A stretch of DNA of 10,190 bases, from contig JAITWV010000344.1 in NCBI GenBank assembly GCA_031285105.1, positions 1 through 10,190 on the forward strand, written 5' to 3'. Below, piece after piece: positions 6,828 through 10,190 of the stretch (its first letter is position 1; each line of letters starts with the position of its first letter). The notes below the pieces were generated by a model that had not been told where the DNA came from, made no database searches, and saw only the letters and a program-made list of their open reading frames with translations. Made by a program: the position numbers and the translations under genes. This DNA comes from Streptococcaceae bacterium. GTDB lineage: Bacteria; Bacillota; Bacilli; Lactobacillales; Streptococcaceae.

Positions 6828-7664
6828 TTAAAATCCATCATCATAATCTTCATCATCTTCCTCAATAGAAGTATCACTTGCTCCGACATGAGCGACTTCA
6901 ACTTTCTTTGATTGAGTTGCTCGAACAAAGATAATAGAAAGAAGTAAGCCAAAGATTGCATAGGTAACCATTGTAATTTCTAGTGATTTTGAAACGACAC
7001 TCATAAAGTAAGCTAAGAAAAAGAACACCATAACATCTTTTCTTCCAATAACATAAACGGTTGTTGCAATACCAATAGCTGCTAATCCACCACCAACTAC
7101 TTCTAAAATATGAATGATGACCGTTCCTTCAAGTGCTGTAATAACATTGGCAATAACTGGTGCACCTAAATATAAGGCGATAAAGACTAGTGGAACAAAC
7201 AAAATAAATGAAGCAATAGTTGGATACCAAATAATTGAACGGGCAATCGCTCTATCATTTAATTCTTCAACCGCTTTATCTGTATACTTTCCTAAAAATG
7301 TATTGATAAAAAATCGGAATTGATACAAGTAACTACCTAACAATCCAACCGGTACGGCAACGGCAATCGCTGCTTCTGGTTTCAAGTTTCCAAGTAAAGC
7401 TACTGGTACGGCAATCGCTGCTGCAATCGATGGTTCGGCTGGCATTGATCCTCCAGGTGAAAAGACACCCATATAAATCATTTGCAAAGCTGCTGTAACA
7501 ATCATTGCCTGCGTTACATTTCCCATGATTACCCCAACAACTAAACCTGTCATTAATGGTGAAAAACGTAAGGTTAAGGTCGCTCCTCCTCCAAGCCATC
7601 TTGACATAATCGCTGCAACCCATAAGGCGATTAACAGACTTTGCATGATACTTAATGTTTCCAT
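6828..7664 (-). CDS. Mannose-family PTS EIIC membrane component
   Basis: This is a 278-residue integral membrane permease subunit and the first gene of the PTS operon. It is mostly hydrophobic, with a family loop near 65-80 (MGVFSPGGSMPAEPSIAA) and repeated Ala/Val-rich helices after it. The last 25 residues are soluble and end in a run of acidic residues (EEDDEDYDDGF), unusual beside the otherwise hydrophobic chain. The start has AGGAGG about 6 nt upstream. Sequence of EIIC/EIID alone does not identify the sugar. The linked UxuA and KDPG aldolase point to a sugar acid (gluconate-type) or its precursor rather than mannose. Confidence 0.94.
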   Translation of the reverse strand: METLSIMQSLLIALWVAAIMSRWLGGGATLTLRFSPLMTGLVVGVIMGNVTQAMIVTAALQMIYMGVFSPGGSMPAEPSIAAAIAVPVALLGNLKPEAAIAVAVPVGLLGSYLYQFRFFINTFLGKYTDKAVEELNDRAIARSIIWYPTIASFILFVPLVFIALYLGAPVIANVITALEGTVIIHILEVVGGGLAAIGIATTVYVIGRKDVMVFFFLAYFMSVVSKSLEITMVTYAIFGLLLSIIFVRATQSKKVEVAHVGASDTSIEEDDEDYDDGF

Positions 7665-7702
7665 AATATCCTCCTAAAAATTTTATTGGTTTTGTAACTC
7701 TT

Positions 7703-7730
7703 TTGATATTCGTTATGATAGCACTTTCAA
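7703..7730 (-). promoter_or_regulatory. Possible sigma-A promoter for the PTS operon
   Basis: On the minus strand TTGAAA (7730-7725) and TATCAA (7708-7703) are separated by 16 bp. The -35 matches five of six consensus bases and the -10 four of six. It would give a leader of roughly 30-40 nt before the EIIC start. An AT-rich region like this offers other weak pairs, for example TTGATA...TACTTT about 60-70 bp further upstream, so the assignment is tentative. Its appeal is that the cre-like site covers its -35. Confidence 0.35.
7716..7729 (-). promoter_or_regulatory. CcpA-binding cre site upstream of the PTS operon
   Basis: The 14-mer TGAAAGTGCTATCA on the minus strand matches the Gram-positive cre consensus TGWAANCGNTNWCA at every defined position but one (T for C at the centre). 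It lies 52-65 bp before the EIIC start codon, inside the only long gap before the operon and over the -35 of the possible promoter. That position fits repression by CcpA/HPr-Ser-P when glucose is present, as expected for genes for a secondary carbon source. Confidence 0.65.
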
Positions 7731-7871
7731 AAGCGAAGAACATGACAACTTTTTTTGAAAAAATAAAGTATTTGTCGCTTTGTATAATTATCAAGGTTTT
7801 AATCCATTAAAAGAATCATTTTTTTTCAGACGAGTTATTGTGATTATTTTCATTGAAGATACACATGAAAT

Positions 7872-8171
7872 TTAAAAATCCATTTTTTGATTAAACGTCC
7901 GCAACTCTTCTTCACGAGCCAATTCAATTTCTTGTTGTTTTTTCTTTAATTGCCAAGTATATTCACCAAATACTTGTTCAAATTTACCACTAAAATTTCG
8001 AGTGAAACCAATTGGTAATTCTTGATAAAAACGATGAACATACTCTGCAAGTTGACTTGTTTTTTGATAAAATTGTTTACGATACTGCTCAATTATTCCT
8101 TCTGCTTCGTCTAATTTGCGAATATTTCTTGCATGTTCTTCTTCCAGTTGATATTGTTCATTTCTATCCAT
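7872..8171 (-). CDS. Small helical T7SS partner protein, TlaB/DUF3958-like
   Basis: This is a 99-residue, highly charged protein predicted to be a helical hairpin. A first long amphipathic helix spans about 5-51, a turn lies near LPIGFTRNF (52-60), and a second helix runs to the C-terminus (Q/K/E-rich). It has no signal peptide and no enzyme motif. It is the third gene of the lipase operon, 12 bp after the preceding small gene, with AAGGAG upstream. In T7SS LXG loci, pairs of such small proteins bind the helical targeting domain of the toxin and are needed for its export. I infer the same role here, and the likeness to the DUF3958 type is from size and character only. About 200 bp without a gene follow. 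Confidence 0.75.
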   Translation of the reverse strand: MDRNEQYQLEEEHARNIRKLDEAEGIIEQYRKQFYQKTSQLAEYVHRFYQELPIGFTRNFSGKFEQVFGEYTWQLKKKQQEIELAREEELRTFNQKMDF

Positions 8172-8183
8172 TTTCTCTCCTTT

Positions 8184-8504
8184 TTACCCAAGTGATTTCA
8201 TCGGATTGCCCAATTGTGGTTGAAATTTATTCGATTCTAAGAGCATTTGAGCTGCTTGTGTTGATTTTCCTGTTAATCCTTCTTTCAAATTCGTGACAAT
8301 CGTTTGACTTGCAAAATGTTGCATTTTTGTTTTCTTTTCATTTAACTTACTAGAAATATCTATTTTTTGACTTGCCAATTTTTCTTTTTTCGCCATTAAA
8401 ATAGCTTGAACTGCCACTCGTTCTTGGGCTTTCATTGCTTCACGAAACTGTTCATCTAGTATGAATATGCTCAAATAGGGATTGGTTGCTTGATTGTAAT
8501 ACAT
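8184..8504 (-). CDS. Small helical T7SS partner protein, TlaA-like
   Basis: This is a 106-residue protein that starts 3 bp after the lipase stop codon, using the GGAGG 9 nt upstream that lies in the lipase's last codons. After a short N-terminal segment (MYYNQATNPYLSIF) most of the chain (about 16-75) should be alpha-helical, rich in Ala, Gln, Lys and Glu. A second helical segment (about 79-92) and a flexible tail (NPMKSLG) follow. It has no signal peptide and no catalytic motif. By position and shape it fits the first of two WXG100-like partner proteins that associate with the LXG-like domain of a T7SS toxin. The assignment comes from context, and I do not recognise a strong family motif. 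Confidence 0.75.
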   Translation of the reverse strand: MYYNQATNPYLSIFILDEQFREAMKAQERVAVQAILMAKKEKLASQKIDISSKLNEKKTKMQHFASQTIVTNLKEGLTGKSTQAAQMLLESNKFQPQLGNPMKSLG

Positions 8505-8507
8505 CCA

Positions 8508-10148
8508 TTAATTCCTCCAACTTAAATTCATAATATTTTTAAATCCAATTGCTCCATCTTTATCCACTTCTTGAATATGTTGCGAGACATTCACTAACCC
8601 AATTGAAAAATCTTCCATTTGCTTGAAATACTCCACCACACTTTTATTTGTATTCTCCTCTATCCCAACATCCCATAAATTTCTTATAGTAAATTCTGCC
8701 AACAACTCCTCAACTTCCCAAGCATCAAGGTATTGAACCATGTGATAAATTGCCTCACGTGTTTCTTTAATGGTTTGTTGCACCTTTTCTTTTTCTTCAT
8801 TTAACATTGTTGTTATTTCATTTTTGTATTCTTCTGCTTGTAAAATAGCTGTTTGTGCTACTGTTTGAAGCAACTGCGAGCGAAGAGAAATTTTTTGTGC
8901 ACTACTAGATGAACGAATGCGCTGTTGATACATCGGAATATGTCTTTCATCCCATTTCAATGTTTTGGTTTTTGTGTTTTTAATGATTAGACCATATTCT
9001 TTGGTGAAAGCATCTATCAATTCTTTTGCTTTTCGAGTAGTAAAACCAAGCGCAGTTAGTCCATTGATGCCATTTGTAAGAGCGGTTACAAGAACACTTA
9101 CTGGAAGTCCAACACCTACTGTTTTTTCGAGTTTGGACACTGTTTCTTGAAGCAAGTGAGCTAGTTGATTGCCTGCTTCTAATAATTCAGGGTGGAAGTC
9201 TTTGGTTGCGACTAGAAATTCTCCATTTTCCTGAATTTGAAACGCACCAAAATCATGACTACTTGGGGTATCAAAAGTCGTGCCAAAATTGCGCGGAACA
9301 ATCACATGGACATTTCCAAACTGTTTGTCTAAAGATTCTGTTCGGTTAAGCATGCTTACTAGATCAAAAGGATTAACGTAATAAGTAACTTTTTCACCTA
9401 GTTTTTCCATCTCTTCTTCAGATAAACCCATATTTTTAAGGCTTTGCGTGACATCTGGCCCGTCAAACAAAACAACTTTTCCCAATCGATCCGCTGAATT
9501 TGGAAAATCATGGTAAAATTTGGCAACAGCTTGGGCGGAAATCATTGTTCCCAAAGAGTGACCAGTAATGTTTAATTGAGCATTGGGTGCTTGGTTTTGT
9601 AAGTCTTTTACCTTTTGTTGAATCGCTTGATTGGCAAGTTTGGCTTGAGGAATGTAGGCATTGGTTAAAGCGAAATTCGCATCATTTGCCAGCCAGTCAT
9701 TGAGTACATTGCCTAAGTTGGTATAGCTATCACTTCCACGAATGGAAAGATAGGTGTTTTTGGTTTCTGTGGTTAACTGGGGTGTGTCCGTGACAAAATA
9801 AGCATTAAAACCTGCTTTTTCATCGGTTAACAGTCCTTTTTGGTAACTTTTGGTGGTGTAGTTTTCGTTGTGGTAGCCACCGTTTGGGTTTGGGATTGTG
9901 AGTGTTGTTTTGATTGGTTCGTCATGTAGAGTTAAGTCGGGTTGGAGGTAGGCGATACCATTGTTTGGGAGGTTTTTACCAGCTTTAACTTGGATTTCCC
10001 CTGTTTTTTCACTAATTGCATTCTCACTAAAATTTAAATATTTTTCTTTTTTATTCACTGAATATAACGGAAAATTTTTAGGTCTAGAATTGTATGATGA
10101 TTCAGCTATATTTGCATAAATATTATTAAAATTCTGTAAATTATTCAA
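8508..10148 (-). CDS. T7SS lipase toxin with C-terminal LXG-like domain (TslA-like)
   Basis: This protein has 546 residues from a TTG start, or 552 from an ATG at 10166. Residue numbers below use the ATG. The N-terminal half (about 10-325) is an alpha/beta-hydrolase of lipase class 3 type. It has YLSIRGSD (139-146) before the active site, nucleophile Ser204 in TGHSLG, probable Asp268 in NPFDLVSML and probable His304 in SSHDFGAF. The rest (about 325-552) is a Gly/Ala-rich hydrophobic stretch (349-375), then long helices with heptad-like runs (about 430-490) and a helical end. There is no signal peptide or lipobox. This order (enzyme first, helical targeting domain last) with two small helical genes downstream is that of the staphylococcal T7SS phospholipase TslA. 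Expected role: export by T7SS and attack on membrane lipids of rival bacteria. The activity is inferred. TTG is chosen because GGAGG precedes it by 11 nt, while the ATG overlaps that GGAGG. Confidence 0.82.
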   Translation of the reverse strand: MNNLQNFNNIYANIAESSYNSRPKNFPLYSVNKKEKYLNFSENAISEKTGEIQVKAGKNLPNNGIAYLQPDLTLHDEPIKTTLTIPNPNGGYHNENYTTKSYQKGLLTDEKAGFNAYFVTDTPQLTTETKNTYLSIRGSDSYTNLGNVLNDWLANDANFALTNAYIPQAKLANQAIQQKVKDLQNQAPNAQLNITGHSLGTMISAQAVAKFYHDFPNSADRLGKVVLFDGPDVTQSLKNMGLSEEEMEKLGEKVTYYVNPFDLVSMLNRTESLDKQFGNVHVIVPRNFGTTFDTPSSHDFGAFQIQENGEFLVATKDFHPELLEAGNQLAHLLQETVSKLEKTVGVGLPVSVLVTALTNGINGLTALGFTTRKAKELIDAFTKEYGLIIKNTKTKTLKWDERHIPMYQQRIRSSSSAQKISLRSQLLQTVAQTAILQAEEYKNEITTMLNEEKEKVQQTIKETREAIYHMVQYLDAWEVEELLAEFTIRNLWDVGIEENTNKSVVEYFKQMEDFSIGLVNVSQHIQEVDKDGAIGFKNIMNLSWRN

Positions 10149-10190
10149 AGGGTCTACTTCCTCCATCTATTGTAAAATCTTGATTTAAAT
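10141..10190 (-). CDS. C-terminal end of a possible upstream gene overlapping the lipase start
   Basis: A minus-strand frame entering from the right edge reads LNQDFTIDGGSRPFE and stops with TAA at 10141-10143, overlapping the TTG start of the lipase by 8 bp. Such a short overlap is typical of translational coupling in operons. Only 15 codons are visible and a second frame is also open for about 11 codons, so chance cannot be excluded. If real, it is the gene just before the lipase, where a T7SS-related or immunity gene could sit. Confidence 0.35.
   Translation of the reverse strand, partial: LNQDFTIDGGSRPFE

Noticed and set aside
6812..6961. Longer EIID start at 6961
   Set aside because: The extra 50 residues lie inside the EIIC coding sequence in another frame, do not resemble EIID, and the ATG at 6811 has its own AAGGAGG.
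7333..7794. Minus-strand frame of 153 codons overlapping EIIC
   Set aside because: It covers the EIIC gene in another frame, is Cys/Arg/Ser-rich, and has no ribosome binding site or family resemblance.
7797..7812. Perfect palindrome TTTTAATCCATTAAAA as terminator of the lipase operon
   Set aside because: It is all AT except the 2-bp centre, leaves only about 5 weak pairs once a loop forms, and is not followed by a clean T-run. It could be an operator, but nothing supports that. No convincing terminator was found between the lipase operon and the PTS operon.
7665..7871. Sigma-54 (-24/-12) promoter for the PTS operon
   Set aside because: Mannose-family PTS operons often use TGGCAC-N5-TTGCW. 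I found no such pair on the minus strand here, and no LevR-type activator gene is in the window.
8450..8508. Alternative small gene starting at the ATG at 8508 (MDVLQSSNQSLF...)
   Set aside because: It has a nearer GGAGG but stops after 18 codons. The frame from 8504 gives a 106-residue coherent helical protein.
1..10190. CRISPR arrays, tRNA/rRNA genes, insertion sequences, att sites
   Set aside because: Reading both strands I saw no regularly spaced repeats, cloverleaf-like genes, transposase motifs or flanking direct repeats.

Overview
The window is AT-rich DNA from a low-GC Gram-positive bacterium of the Lactobacillales, most likely an Enterococcus or a close relative. The signs are strong GGAGG-type ribosome binding sites, a Mga-type regulator, a four-gene mannose-family PTS beside sugar-acid catabolic genes, and a type VII secretion (T7SS) toxin locus. 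Genus is an inference, and I cannot name the species. Every gene I can support lies on the minus strand, so the region reads from right to left in transcription order.

Right part (10190 to 7872): a T7SS effector module. A lipase with a Ser-Asp-His triad in its N-terminal half and an alpha-helical C-terminal half is followed tightly by two small helical proteins of 106 and 99 residues. This is the 'reverse' architecture described for the staphylococcal lipase toxin TslA and its partners TlaA and TlaB: the toxin domain comes first, the LXG-like targeting domain last, and the partner genes sit downstream. No immunity gene lies downstream. A reading frame entering from the right edge and overlapping the lipase start is the only candidate seen here.

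Middle part (7871 to 1412): a catabolic operon. A 207-bp gap carries a good CcpA (cre) site overlapping a possible promoter. Then come EIIC, EIID, EIIB and EIIA of a mannose-family PTS, a HAD-family hydrolase, a D-isomer-specific 2-hydroxyacid dehydrogenase, mannonate dehydratase (UxuA) and KDPG aldolase (Eda). An intercistronic hairpin separates the PTS genes from the enzyme genes. A long hairpin follows the last enzyme gene. The set suggests uptake and phosphorylation of a sugar acid, or a precursor of one, and its breakdown by an Entner-Doudoroff-like branch to pyruvate and glyceraldehyde-3-phosphate. No KDG kinase, uronate isomerase or fructuronate reductase is present, so the exact route is open.

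Left part (1355 to 1): a 69-residue XRE-type DNA-binding protein is followed after 22 bp by a Mga-family regulator that starts with GTG and runs off the left edge. These two are probably co-transcribed and may control the sugar-acid operon, though nothing in the sequence proves the target.

The most interesting element is the lipase plus two-partner T7SS module. No stretch longer than about 300 bp is without a gene.
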